Source: Struthidea cinerea (lineage: Eukaryota > Chordata > Aves > Passeriformes > Corcoracidae). Taken from it: DNA of 64,000 nucleotides. How positions within the stretch are numbered: the stretch's first letter is position 1; each line of letters starts with the position of its first letter. The notes beneath the pieces are model-generated. The model searched no databases. It was not told the origin of the DNA and saw only the letters and a list, made by a program, of their open reading frames with translations. Made by a program: the position numbers and the translations under genes. Below, one piece after another: positions 44,105-57,700 of this stretch. The stretch covers positions 39,438-103,437 of the forward strand of contig VZTI01003104.1 in the NCBI GenBank assembly GCA_013397865.1, in the 5' to 3' direction.

Positions 44105-46875
44105 AGGACATGTGAAATACATCGTCACGGCTTCAAGGATAAATTTAGGTTTTCCAGAGGAACAGTACTTCTGATTCAGCAGAGGTCAGGAAACATCCAA
44201 CACAGATTTCCTACTGGCCCCCATCTGGGCACAGCAGCACATCTCACCCAGACAGGCACTGGCAGCATTCCTGGACAGCGTGGGTACCCCATTCAATCTC
44301 TGCTCACACCTGGTCCTGCAAGGATTCGTCCATCACACACCCTGGTCTGCTCCTGCAGCCAAACAGCTTGCTAAACCCCCACCCCCGAGGTCACCTATTC
44401 CCTCTCTTCCCAAGCAAGTTTACTGGCTCAGACTTTGTCACTTCCCACTCTGGAGAGTGGCCATGCAGCTCCTGCCACCTGCCCAGGTTGGTTGTACCCC
44501 AACCCTCCCTGCCCCGAGGGGACAGCAGGGTGGCACAGGCTGCCAGAGCACAGCCTCATCCTTTCCCAGGGCTGGGGACACCCCCTCGCCCCTGTCAGAG
44601 GACACCCAAAACTTCTCTCGGCTGCTTCTTGAGCAGAGATGAATTTCCAAGCAGGGTCAGAAAGATGGAAAATTGGCCATAGCCATCCACCTCAGTGAGA
44701 AGCAGCTCCATCGGGAGCTCAGCCATGCCACTGGGCTCCATTCCCACCCTCTCTCCTCTGGCTTTCCCTGCCAGCACAGGGCAGCTCTCGGTAAACCACT
44801 GGCAGCCCAAGTGAGGCAAGATGCAATTACCTGGGTTGCCATATCTTCTGAGGGCTCCAGAGGATGGGTGAGGGTTGCAGCCACCCTGGGGTCCCTCTCA
44901 CCTGGGGAAAGTCCTGGGCCCATTAGTCCAGAGCAGGGAGGCCCATTTTCACGTTTGAAAAGCCGACATAAAAGGCCAGCAATGCTCTCGGTCCAAGCAG
45001 CCTTCTTATTTTCCTGGCGAGCCTGGATGAACGTTATGCAAGTCTTCACTCCCCTTTATTCTTCCTGCCATCCCGGGCTCTGTGGGGAGCACTGGGGTTA
45101 CTGTGCAGAAGGTCACACATGCTAGAAGGCAGGAAACCAGAGGGCTTGGGGTAATGTGGGAGGCTTTGCAGCCAGAGAAATCCGACCCTTATTTTTTACA
45201 GTCATCTCTCGGTTTAACCAACATGCGTTTCACATTAGGGACTCCGGCTGGCTGAGCTTGCAGCTAAGGGCTCAGGGAGCTCCAGGTTCCTGGGGATGAG
45301 GCTGTCCCTTGGCACACTCAGTCTGCTCATAGGCCCACGTGGGAAGGGCTGGACCACAGGGACCAGGACTGGTCTCTGCTCCCTTTCTGAGACAGTGGTG
45401 GCTTCTATTTTATCAGCAGCCTTTGGCTAGTGGCACACAATGGATTTGGTAGAGCCCTTGGTGGGCATCAGGGTGACAAGGGATTTCTCCAGTATTTTCT
45501 GAACATCCTTTCATTTCATTCGTAGTTTCTGAAAGGAGATGCCCAGAGCCACTGGAAGGAGGGAGCCGCTGTGGCAAGTACAAGCAAAGCCCACAGAGTT
45601 CATCCGCAGCCCTGTTGTCACTCCTGGCCACCCATCTCCTCCTCTGTGATGGGACGGAGACAGTGCTGGCACTGCTTGGCATTTATCAGTCAGCATCTGC
45701 TGGCGGCCGTGACCCCTCTGTCCTGCTGGCACGGCCCCTCACAGGCTGGATCTCCTGACGCAACACGAACGGCTTTTTTTGGCTGCGTTGTGTGAAAAAC
45801 CGCCAGGTCACTTCTGCTGCCCAGGAAGGTTTTTAGCTGTCCCAGGATGTTTAGGATGGGTGTCCACAAGAACCCCTGGGGATGCGCCCTCCTGTCCAAC
45901 ACCATGCTGGGTGAGAGCTCTGTGGACTCCTCACCCACAGCCAGCAGCAGCCACATCCACAAGAGCTCTGCTAGATCTCTGCCTGTCCCCATGGGGCTAC
46001 AGCTGCTTTTCCTCCTGGGAAGAGACTTCCAGGAAAGTGCAGCAGAGCTTTATACGGGAAAATGATGGGGGACAGATTCCTCATGCAGCAGCAAAGAGCG
46101 AAGCATGCAAATTTTGAGGCACCATCCTAAAAACCCCAGCTGGGGATCAAACCTCTTCCCACACGTCTCCCTGCTTGGTTGGTGACTAAGACAACGTGAT
46201 GCTCGGGTTCCTTGTCTGGCTTTGCTGGCCAAAGCTCAAGGAGAGGCAGCTGACCAGGGGCCAGCTGCGTCCGGACTGTGTGCTCAGCTACATAGCAGGG
46301 TGTCCGGGAATACCAGCCTCGGGCTGCGTCTGGGAAGTTGGGATATTTCCTGCTGTAGAGGTAGAGGGAAGGGTCTGCAGGGCTGGGGACCAAAAATAAA
46401 GTGATGAAAACAAGGCTTTGTCTGTTGCATGCATTTTCCAGTGGGAAATATATCTTAATCTTTAGTCAAGATTTTTCTGCATTTTCATGCTTGGATTCTG
46501 GATTTTCTTAGATTTTTACACCCTGCCTCACAGGATATACAGGCACTGGGAGATGAAAAAGAACTGTGAAAACCTGAAAAGAAACAGATGAAAATGCCCC
46601 AAAGCATCAAGAACCCCAGCAGCCCCTTTCCCATCCCCCTCGCTGGCAAAACAGCAGCAGTGGCTGGGGAAGCTCTAGATCCCCAGCAGGGCTGGGAGAG
46701 AAGAGCTGGCCCCATTTCCAGCCATGGCTCTTTCCCTGCTCTGACAGGGACTTTGGCTGATTCTTGGTTTCCTAAACTGAGTGTGTTGCTGTCTGTGGGG
46801 TGGATCTGAGCTCTCCCCAGAACAGCAGCACTGTCCCTGCTGCCGGGCTTGGCTTCCCAAGTGGGGGCTGCCCAG

Positions 46876-47092
46876 CACCCAGTACTCACAGGTACTTCCC
46901 CCGAGGCATCCCACACCCGGAATCCATCACCCAGCACTGAGATACATCCCCTGGGGCATCCTACACCCAGAACCTACCACGCCAGTACACAGCACCCATA
47001 GATACCTCTCCTGGGGTATCCCACACCTGGAACCCAGTACCCAGCACTCACAAGTACCTCTGCAGGGGCATCCTACACCCAGCTTTCCTCAG
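46876..47092. repeat. Minisatellite, ~54-bp unit, about four copies
   Basis: Each unit contains cacccag-actcacaggtac, ggggcatcc and acacccag. Units diverge by roughly a fifth, so the array is old. Confidence 0.85.
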
Positions 47093-48839
47093 GTCAGAGA
47101 GGAGCATGTGCCATGCAGTGGTTCTGCTAGGACATGGCAGGACAGAGCAGCATCTGATTAGTTTAAATTTCTTAAAAAAACAAAGGCTGTGGGGTTTTCA
47201 CCTGGCAGACGGGTGTTTCCATTCCGGGGGCTTTGCTCGGCACTGTAAGAAACCTGACGTGGGTCCAAGTCTGCGCCTGAGCTCTGAGCTTGGATGCTGC
47301 TGTTGGACCACCTCACTCACCTGGAGCTGAGCACGTGCCCTCGGGAGGTGCCCAGGTTTGACATCTGGTGATCCCCCACACAAGGAATTTCAAATACCTA
47401 GATAAGAATGCAGCTACACACTCAGGGGGCCTGGAAATTGTTTCCCCATTGCAAAGCACAGAGAAAAGGCAAATTCTGAGTCCAAGAAAACCCTCCCATC
47501 CCCAAAAAAGAGTCCAAAATGGGGAGTTTCCTGTCAATCAAAGTGGCCGACGTTGCCATGATCATGAGCTGGCAGTGATCACCTGAGACCATCGAGCATC
47601 ATGGCTCCTCCATTCCAGCTGAAAAGTTGGGTTTGTGTTGGGGAGTGTCACTTTTAACAGTGGTTTTGTGGTTCCCACCTGCTAAGTGGCCATTTCCAAA
47701 CCCACCCAGATCAGTACCCTTGGCTGGGCAGGGTCTTCCTTTGGGAGAAAGGTCAGGGTGCAGAGGGCTGGTCCCAGCCATCCCAGTGCCCTTGCCCATG
47801 AGGCAGGAGTGGCCCCAGGCAAGTCCCCCTGGATGACTTTCCAGGCGTTCCTTGGTGGGGACCTGACTTTCACCAAGAGTTCCCCTGGACCCACCAGAGA
47901 AAGCCCACCAGCATTTCTGGTGCATGTTCCTTCTCTCGGTGCGGGGCTACCCAGGAACTCCCCGTCACCAGCCTCTCCCGGGACTGCAGAAAACGTGAAT
48001 ATCATCAGGAGAGCACTATCGCAGCAGGGCTGGACCTTCCTGTGGCTCAGGGCTGCCTTCAGCACCACTGAGTTGGGGCAGTGTATGGGTTGTGGCATCA
48101 CCAGCACCAGGCTCAGCCCTCGTGTGTCAGTTCCCAGGTGCTCCCAGCCACTGGTGACACACGGCAGCCTCACAGGGCTGGGAGCCGCTGGCACTTGCTG
48201 CTCTCCAGTCGATGCTGAGTCTCGCTGAGGTGCTGATGACTTTCTGGGGAAGAGCCTCACCACAGCCTCAGGGCTTTGGTGAAACCCAGCTGTGCAGCCA
48301 GTCCAGGCAATGCTCGTTTGCACAACCACATCCTGTAAACGTTTGCAAACCCCACTCAGAGCTCCTTGGGATGATTTTGTGGGGCATCAGCAGGACCAGG
48401 TAGGAGGGACACGGTCCTCCTGGCTTCTTCCCCAGGATGGTTTCTTCCTCTCTCCCAAATCGTTCTAACACCCTGAGCTGATGTGAGGGGTGGAGCTCTG
48501 CCTGGCTCTGCATCTCCTTTATCCTTGGACTTCAGGACTTGTAGCAAAAATAGCTGTCAGAAAGGGGAAAGTGACCTTTGCCATTTGAGTAACTGTTTGC
48601 TGTGTCAGCACAGGCACAACGTGTTTGGGGATTTTGTGCAAAGTTCCAGCGGCTCTGAGCCAGGACCAGAAGATTTTCACCCCTCTATTGGTAGCCATGA
48701 ATAACACCAGGAATGTGGCCTCATAATCCCTGCTCAGGGAGGCACTTGGGAGAGGAGGTGCCTTCCAGGGAATGTGAGTGCTGACTGTAGGATTCCCTGT
48801 GTGTCTCCATGCCAGAAAGGCTCCCCTGACTGGTTGACC

Positions 48840-49005
48840 AGCCATGGAATGGGAAGGGGAAGGCCACAGCAATGGGATGGGATAGAATGGGATGGAAGGA
48901 ATGGAAGGAATGGAAGGGGTATGCTTCAGGGATGGGATGGGAAGACAAAGGCTGCAGGCATGGAATGGGAAAGGCTGCAGGAATGGGAATGGGCTCAGGA
49001 ATGCC
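48840..49005. repeat. GGAATG-like simple repeat
   Basis: Repeated ggaatggaagg and gggatggg units, including two ggctgcagg-containing longer units. Confidence 0.9.
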
Positions 49006-52000
49006 ACAAGGTGTTTGGGATTTAGTACCAAGTCCTCACCCCATGTCTTGAACACACAAACCCAAAAGCTGAAAATCTGTCCCACTGCCTTCTTGGTTCA
49101 GTCAAGGGGCTCAATCTCCTGTGCCATGGGGGGAACAAATGGGTCTCTTGGGGAGCTGAGAGCCTGTCTGGCAGCCCGGAGAGCCAGGGACAAGGCAGCT
49201 GAGCTGGACCCCCGGGTCTGGGGGCCCTGAGTACCCCCAGAGTGCTGCGGCTGAGGGCTCCAGACCAGGGAGAGCAGAGTGCTGCCCGCGGGTGACCGGG
49301 CCCACACCTGCCCCTGTGGCCTTTCTGCCCGGCTTGGCAAACCCAGCCCAGAGAGTGAAATTAGAAGCAATTAACAATTAAGCTTGGCTGAGGCTCAGAT
49401 CAAACTTTCTACCAATTTTAGCTGCTTGTTACTTTGGAGACAACATGCACTGGAGTTCAACTGGTGATGCAACGCAGAGGGGATTTCTGCTCCCGTGGGG
49501 CTCTGGGCCAGGGATAGACACGAGGGCTGCCAGCGGCTGGAGCAGAACAAGCTGAGGTTGGAACCAAAGTACAGAGAGGGCAGGACCTGCAGCACCTGAT
49601 GTCTCATTTGAAAATTTGCATCTTTCTGCTTTTTGATTAATTCTTGCTCAATTAATTCTTATCCTCTTCCAGAGGAAAAAGGGAGCTTTAGAGCCAAGGA
49701 GAGAAACAAGACTGATTAAATCTTCTAGCAATGGGCCCCATGACCCTCCAGTGAAGGAGGGATGCCCGGGGTCCCCGCAGAGCCTTTGATGCAGTGTGGG
49801 GGCGGGCTGGGGGCTGGTGTGGTGGGCTGGGTTCGATGGCCAGTTGTCACGGCCAGGGTGTCACACTGGCAGCGCCTGGAGAGCTTCCACAGCCACCTTG
49901 GCCACCTCGAACACTGACTGACGGGCAGCACAGCTTGGCCCAAAGCAAACAGGGCTGAGGTCAGGAGCAAGGACAGCAGATGGCAGCGATGCCGGGCGGT
50001 GCCACCGCCCGCAGCCGCCCCTGAGAGGGTGATCCAGTGGGGACGGGCCCCTCGGCAGCACCAATGGGTGCTGGCTGGCAGCAGCCCCGCAGCAAACCCG
50101 TCACCGCCTTCGCCGTGCCCTGGAAAAGAAGGAAACCTCCCCTCTAAAGGCATTTCCCAGCTGTGGGGTGTATGCAGGACGAGATCAGGTGATGTCACAG
50201 GGGCTCTCTCACCATCCTGCAAACTGTCCCCAGCTGATCTCAGGATAACCCAGTCCTCCCGGCAGGCTCAGAGAGACCCTGTCCCAGTGCCGTGCTGTGG
50301 CACTAACCCCTGCTGGGTGGACAGGTGAGCAAGTGAGCCACCAGGCTATCTGTCACCTGAGGGATACCACAGCCAAAAAGAAATTAAGCCCCCAGCCACC
50401 CACTGCAGAACACTTTATTGCAGAGAAGTGGGAGATTTCAGGTTCTGCAGAGCCCATGGACAGTGTCACTGTCCTCTCTGATTTCACTTGGAAGGGACTC
50501 GCAGAAGGCAAGATGCCATCATGACGGGCAGTCATCTAAGAGCCAGGGACAGCTGGGTGGCTGGGTGCAGATGGCCCAGGTGGGGCACAGCCCCTTGCCC
50601 CAAACCACGCCTTTGTGTGCCCTGTGGTGGAGATGGACACGAGCAGCCGTGGGGCTCCTTGGGCCAAATGTCTGCATGGGACTGAGCCGTGTCCTTGCCT
50701 GTGGCATCAGCTGGGTCACCCTGATGTGCAGAGAGTGCCTCGGGTCTCAGACACGGCTCCAGCACTCCAGACGGCTGCTGGAGAGGCAACTGCCACCCCT
50801 CATTTGCGTTACCCTGACAATATTCCCCATAACTGACTGAACGAATCATGCAGGGCTGTAAGAGCTCCCTAATTAACACAGTTATTATTAGCAATGTCAG
50901 GACAGGTTTGAAAAAGGCAAGTTCAGAGTCCCTGTGCCTGACAGCAAGTGGTGAGTGGGATGATGGGACCATCCCACATGATCGTGATGTCCTCTCTGTC
51001 ACTTGGGAGTCCCAACCACATCTGGATTGTGGGAGCAGGGACATCCCTAGGTGCCAGATGGGCTGGATGGGCTGCACAGGCACTGGTCCAGGCATGGGAG
51101 CCTTTGCACAGGATGAGTGGGGTCATGTTGTTGCCAGTCTTTCTCCATGAGCCAAGTCACTGCTCTTAGCTCATACCCAGGCAAATCCCAAGGGAATTGG
51201 ACCTTCATTACTCAGGCCAAGACTCCTGGTGATACCAACAGCTGGATGTGCAGGGGGAGCAAGGTGAGAGGGTTCTGCTGGGTGCAGGGAAGTGTGCTGG
51301 CCGTCCTGCAGTGCTGCCTCTTCCCCAGCCCCCAGATCACCCCGGCTCCTGCCTGTGAGCTGGTGCCTCCAGGGCTCTTTGCCGTATGTAGGGCAGCCCC
51401 GGGGTGCCTGCAGCAGCTTGTGCTCTGCCAGAGCTCCTGCCGCTGCTGCTCCCCATTGAGCGCTTGGAGAGGCACCTAATTCATCCTTTCAGAGCAGAGA
51501 TAAGATGGATTAAGGCCTGCTGAACATTTGCCAGAAGAATCGCCATTAGGCCCTGGAGAGCTTAATCTCCGCCAGACTAAAAGCAGACAGGCTGCACCCA
51601 CAGCTAGTCCTGTCTGCCAGGGGATAAACACCCAGTGCAGGATTTCAGGGAAACCTTCGGAGGCTGTGAAATACATCCCAAAGTGTACATGCTCTCCGGA
51701 GTGCCCAAGGCTGGGTGCCGGACCCCACGCTTCCCCCAGCTCCCAGGGGGAAGTTGCTGAGTGTAATGCAAAGGGCTGTGTTGGCCACTGGAGTCTCAGA
51801 CACCTCTGTGCCTTGACTCTTCCTTTCCATGAGCTCCAAGGCTCCTCCATCCTGGCAGTGTTATCTCCTGCAGATTAGCTCCCCAAAGCTGTCCTTGCCC
51901 ATGTACTTCTCAGCTGACTCACATTTGTTATTTCCTGTCCCTATCTCTGATTTCCTTTGCTGTCCTCACACTACCAATCCCCAAGGCCCAGCTCCTCTCC

Positions 52001-54544
52001 AGGTATCCCTGACCTCACTGCTGCTCAGGGTCTGACACATTTCCCAGCCTCCAGGCTGACTTCAGAGGATGATGATGTCCCTTTCCATGGAGCCAGAGCA
52101 TGGAGGGGACAGACAACCTTAATTTGCCCCCATGCAGCCTCCACAGCCATGTGTGGTCAGTGTTGTGCCCAGCGTGACCACCACAGCTCAGGTAAGGCAG
52201 TGCCAGTTTGGTTCTTCCTTGCCTGGGAAGAAGTGGTGAGACTGGCCAGGGATTTTGGACCTCTTTGGAAAGCCAGACCAAGCAGGCCAGTGTTTGCATT
52301 TTAGTCACGTCTTGGTGGTGAGGACACTGTGCCAGGTGCCAACCACTGCCAGGGATCTGACCCTACTGGCTTTACACCACCACCAACACCTCTCAGGACT
52401 CGAGACAGGGAGAATGGGCCCCATCAACCACACCCTGCTAGAGATCTTTGGCTATCTGGCCATCCCACAAAGAGGGATTTTGAGTTAATTTTTCTGTCAG
52501 ACCCTGGAAAGAGGCAGGGCACTGGCAGCATGGCAGGGCAGTGCTTGTGACAGGGGCTTCGGGGCTCATCACACCTCTGCCCTGAAAAACCCTGACATCC
52601 CCAATGTTGTGTTCCCTGGACTTATGTTGACAGAAGATGTCTCACAGGCACCCCTCTCCCACCAGCGCTGTGTGGGTAAGCCAGGCTGCATCAAAGCACA
52701 GCCACTGAAACACCCAGCCCCAGTCCTGAGCCCTTCCCTCCAGTGCCTCAGGGTTCCCCTAACCCCCAGCTCCTTTCACACAGGTAACAAATCCTCCAAC
52801 TTCACTGCTGTCCCCCCTGCCCTCCCACTGCCATCCTCTCCCCTTCCTTGCCTGTCCCCTGCCCTTGCATTCCCCCACGATGGCAGCTGCCTCTGGCCGT
52901 GGAGCAGGTGGAGGCTGGGCACTGCTCTTCCCTCTCCGCTGGCGTGAGGCAACCCCGGCTCCGTGGCGGTGACAGACACGCTGTCCCAGCCCAACAAACA
53001 CCGCCCGGCCTCGTGTTTCACTGCAACAGCCTGCGCAGCCCGGGCACTCCCAGCCAGGGGCAGAGCCAGAGCCGGGGGCAGAGCCAGCGGCTGGCAGGGG
53101 CAGCTCTTCTGGGGCAAGCACCGTCCCAGCACCCCTCGGGGATGATTTTTACTGGGCTGTGGCTGCCAAGACCAAGGCAGGGCTGAGGTCTCCAGGATGC
53201 AAGGGACCCACATCCCGAACAGTGTGATGAGCTCAGCTGGGGTCCTGTGGTGTCCCTGCCTGTCTCTGCATCTGCTCTGCCCTCTCTCTTCTCTGCCCCG
53301 ATGGCAGAGCAGAGCTGTTGGGGACATGGAGGGTGTCAGCTGATGCCCTAGGGGCTTTTAGGTGCTCTCCCTAAACTCCCTGTGGGCAGAGCAGGCACGT
53401 GAGAAGGGCCTGAGGCCAATGTGAAGCCGTGGGATCCATGTGGCACCTGGCCCTGGGACTCTCCCAAGTCATGGGATGAGCCGAGGCACCAGCACGATTC
53501 GGAGCAGGAGCCGGGGGCACCGGCTGTCCCAGAGGGTGACGCGGGGACTGGCACAGCCGGAGGCAGCACCGTGGAGCCCAGGCAGAGGCGGCAGGGGTGC
53601 GATGTCAGGGTGCCAGAGGTGAGCAGTGATGGGCAGATGTAGGTGAGAGTTAAGCCGTGCTGGTGACGCTGAGCCTTCCCCACGCTCCCTTGATGTAATA
53701 TTTGTGGGAGCATTGTGTTCCAGCAGTGCCATAAACACAGAGAAGCAATAAACTCGCCTTTATCTGTGGAGCCTTGGGACCATCTAAATTAGGAAACGCA
53801 GGAAGAAACAACAACTCCAAAGGGGTTTTTTCTAGCTGAGCTGAAAATAGAGCAGAAGCCGGGAGGGGGAAGTTCAGCCCAGACAGGGCCGGGACACCTC
53901 AGCTGGCGCCGGTGCCACCCCCACACCTGGCCTAGAGCCAGTCTCTGCCTGGGAACACACACCCAGGGAGGGCAGTGTCCCCGGGCACAGCGGGTGATGG
54001 TGGCCCCGCCATCACTCTCCTCCCAGGAGTGGCAGGGGATGCTCAGCCAGGCTGTAGGGCTCCGGCATGGAATTGATGGTGTTGTCTGTATGACAACACA
54101 CCTCTGCCCTGCCTTTTGGGCACCCTGCCTGGAGCTGTATCTCCTCTCCTGGGCCCCTCGCAGCCCCTTCCTGTCCTGAGCCTCCAGCAAGGGAGTGCCA
54201 TTGCTGCAGGAGCCACACTTGTGTTACAGTCCCATCTGTCAGTCACTGACCTCACCCTAATTTGGCTCAGTGCTGTCCTCGCATGGGCAGAAGCTGATCC
54301 CCAACCCTCTGAACCTTGGCCCAGCACTTGGTATCTCCTGGGCATGGACAGTGTCAGCTCACTCAAAATTAACTATTCTGGGTCATCTTCCTCACAGAAG
54401 ACAAAGACTGCAGAAACTGAGGTTCTCACCCAGGGATGATTGTGAAGACAGGTTTTCATTCAGATTAACCCAGCCGCCAGCAGGTTATTACCCCTCTTCT
54501 CACCCCTACAGTCCCCAAACTGTAAAGTTTTATGGGACTGTCAT

Positions 54545-54765
54545 CAACTATAACCAACCTATCGCCACCCATGACCAACCCCTCACCATCTGTTGCCACC
54601 CATCCCTAACCCATCCCCACCCATCCCCACCAACCCATCACGGTCCATCACCCACCACTAACCCACTGCCACCCCTCACTAACCCACCACCAGCCGTCAC
54701 CATCCACCAACCCCTCACCGGCCCATGCCCTCCCCGTTCCCAATCGGTGCCACCCACCCTCACTG
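54545..54765. repeat. CCCATCAC/CCAACC-rich minisatellite
   Basis: Imperfect units such as aacccatcaccatc, ccacccatc and ctaaccca repeat for about 220 nt. Confidence 0.9.
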
Positions 54766-57700
54766 GGGAACAGACCCAGCCCCCTGTGCTGATGGCAGGG
54801 TGCGGCCCAACCCCGCGTGGCACTGCATGGGGGGCTGTGGGGACAGTGCCTGTCTGTGCAGGTGAAGCACTGGTGGCAGTGAATTGTGGGGTCAGCCCTG
54901 CCAGCCCCCAGGGCTTTTTGGGCTCTCAGATCACAGCTCGTGTTATGAAAATCATAAATTATTAATTGCAGCTAAGATGGGAAAGGCTGTGAGCTGCTGC
55001 CTGCGCAGACCCGCTGCTCGTCTCCGGGCTCTGCCCTCCTAAAGCAGGTCTCACATTTATATTTCATGAGCGTGTCCCTCAGAAGCAGTTTTACAGTGAA
55101 AAGAAGGAGTAACGCACCCTCCGCAGAGCCCAGGCGGGCGGCGCGTAGCCCCAGCAGCCCCCTCCATCCCAGCCAGAACCCCGGACTGCTGCACAAGAAA
55201 ACCCTCCCCAGGCACTAAATCCTGTTTTCTCATAAAATTTAGGACAATCCGTTAGGGCTTGTCCTATACTTTGGAGGCAGGCGTGCCAACAGGCAGGTTG
55301 GCACAAGCCACCTCTGTTGAGGTGGGTGCTGGGAGCACACAGAAAGCTGAGCTCCATGGAGGTTGTCTTGGCCTAGAAGACTTGTCTGGTCCTGAGCCCC
55401 AGCTGCTGGCCCGTCAGAGCCAACTCACATCACACCTCATTAAAAATTCAGGGCTCAATCCAGGCACCCACCCCAGACATATGCAGTGGAGGTGGGGTGC
55501 ACCTACACAGCCCCCAGCGTTTGGGGGACATCCTGGAAAGACCTGTCGTGAAGAAACACCCCCCTGGCTCAGTGTTTTGGGCACCTACCAGGTTCTGGGC
55601 TGACCTGGGACCTTTCTCTGCTTGCTGCCAGGTGGTTTGGGGTCATGGGATAATGCCCTGGGTACCCACATAGGACAAGTTGGGTTTGTGCCCCGTGCAG
55701 CTTCAAGCAGGAGTGTTCCCCCCCAACACCCCTGGACTGGCCATCTCCCGTGGGCAGCTGTCAGCTCGGGTTCAGCTCTTCCATCACCTGCTCTGAGGAG
55801 CCTGTCTGCTTGTTTGTTCTTGCCTGAATCCATTAATTAACCTGAATTAAAGCGTCATTCGAGCTGACAGTGCTGGGCTTCCTTGCGGCAAGGATGTTCG
55901 TTACGATTACCACCTGGGCAAGGAAATTACAGCAAAATTCCTGCGCTGCCAAGGTCTGGGAATGATCCACCAGCAGGACCCACAGACCTGCGACAGGGCT
56001 GGGGTAATGGCAAAGAGCCTGTTCCCATGCATCTTGCTAGAAATAGGAGCAGATGCAAAAACCCTTGAGCCTCTGAGAGCAAGGGGCTGTGCTGGGGGGA
56101 TTTAATCCAGCCTAGGGATGATGGAGAAAAACTCCTGTCTGTGATGCAGCAGCTGCTGCTCATGGGATTTGGGTGGGACCCACCAAAAAGCTCCTTTCCC
56201 CAAGGAGATACAGCCCTGGGATGGGCTGCAGAGCCACAGGCTATCTCCATCCCTGCCTGGGGTTTCCAAACCTGGTTGCACAGTGCTGTGGCCACCCTGA
56301 CCTGGTGCTGGGGCTGGCCTTGTCTGACCAGCAGGGAGATCCCATGGCCACAGGGCCCATGAGGCTGTGATGGACCCTTCCCTCTCTGAGCACCCACTGT
56401 CTCCTGCCCGAGATGTAGTTTTTCTTAGAGGTGAGTGGAAATATAGAGAAATCCTTATGGAGGGAGAGAGGAGCATGGCCAGGTCAAGGAGCTTTGCTTT
56501 GAGCCTTTTGCTCCTATTAGTGACCAAACGGTGGAGGGCCCCTCATTATGCAAAGGTCATGCAGCTCCATCCTCCTCCGACAAGAATCCCTGCAATGCTC
56601 CCACACCAGGAGTCAGTGGGAGTCCCTGTGCTCTGTGTTAGGGATTTCCACTGGAGGTGAAAGGAGAGAAAGGTGAAGCACGAGCAGAATCTAGCCGGTG
56701 TGACCCAGCACTCTGAGCCTGCAGCAGGCTCTCCCGTCCCCACAGCCGTGCAGCACCTTCCTGTGGCTGTAGACAGACGGAACGTTGCCGCCGAAGGGCA
56801 GGAAATGCCAGGGAAAGGCCAGCTGAGCCAGATTTTAAAACTAAATTACATCTTGACTTTTTCACCAGCTTTAGCACAAGATGTGATTCCTGTCAGCGAG
56901 CTTCAGCGGGTTTGGATATGTTCATGTTTGCACTTTTCCATGCCTCTCTGTAGACCCTTTCCAATGCCTTGGGTATCCAGTGCAGTTTCTGTGCTGCATG
57001 TTCTCCCTCATTCAATAATCAATTTAACTGCCATATGCACTGCTCATCGAGAAAGAAACTGCTTCTTGTTAAAGGTGTGAAAGTAAGTAATGTGTAAAAT
57101 TAGCTTAGCCCTCAGATGGGAATTGATTTCAAAGCACCAGAACCTGCCTGAGTTCCCAGGAGCTGGACCATTCTCCAAACCAGCTACTGTTTTGCAGAAG
57201 AGGGGAAATATTTTCCCAAAATATGGGAGGAGGGTTCTGGGGACTCACTAATGGCTAGGTGGCAGAGGGAAGATCAGTCACCAGGGTGAGAGCCCGAGCT
57301 GTGTTCCCAGGCTTTGAAACAGCCAGCGAGGAAGGAAATGTCCCAGCGCCCGGAGGGAGCTGAGGGCAGCTGTGCCCGAACGGCGCCTGGCCGTGGGTGG
57401 CCTGGGGCTGTGGGTGACCCTGGCCAGCCCCGCTCCTGGGCTGCTGGTCCTACATGCTACAGATTGTGTTTCTTTCTGTTTTGAAGAAAAATGAACTTCT
57501 GGGGTGGGATTTGCCCCCACTCCAGGGATTTGGACATTAATTTGTAATGGGGATTAAGAGTTGAAATCCCTTAAGCAGCTTTTGCAGCCCCATCCCTCAC
57601 TCCCCTCACTGCTGAGACCCCCGGCCAGCCCCGCTCAAGCGTGGACAGTGTCTGTGAAACCCCCACATCAGCAGGGCCCTGAGCACGGTGGCATTGGCAT

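Noticed and set aside
46127..46393. 88-codon minus frame with protein-like composition
   Set aside because: No splice context, no known motif; probably chance.
47740..47765. AGGTCA-G-GGTGCA as a PPAR element
   Set aside because: The second half-site matches the consensus poorly; a single degenerate match in 64 kb is expected by chance.
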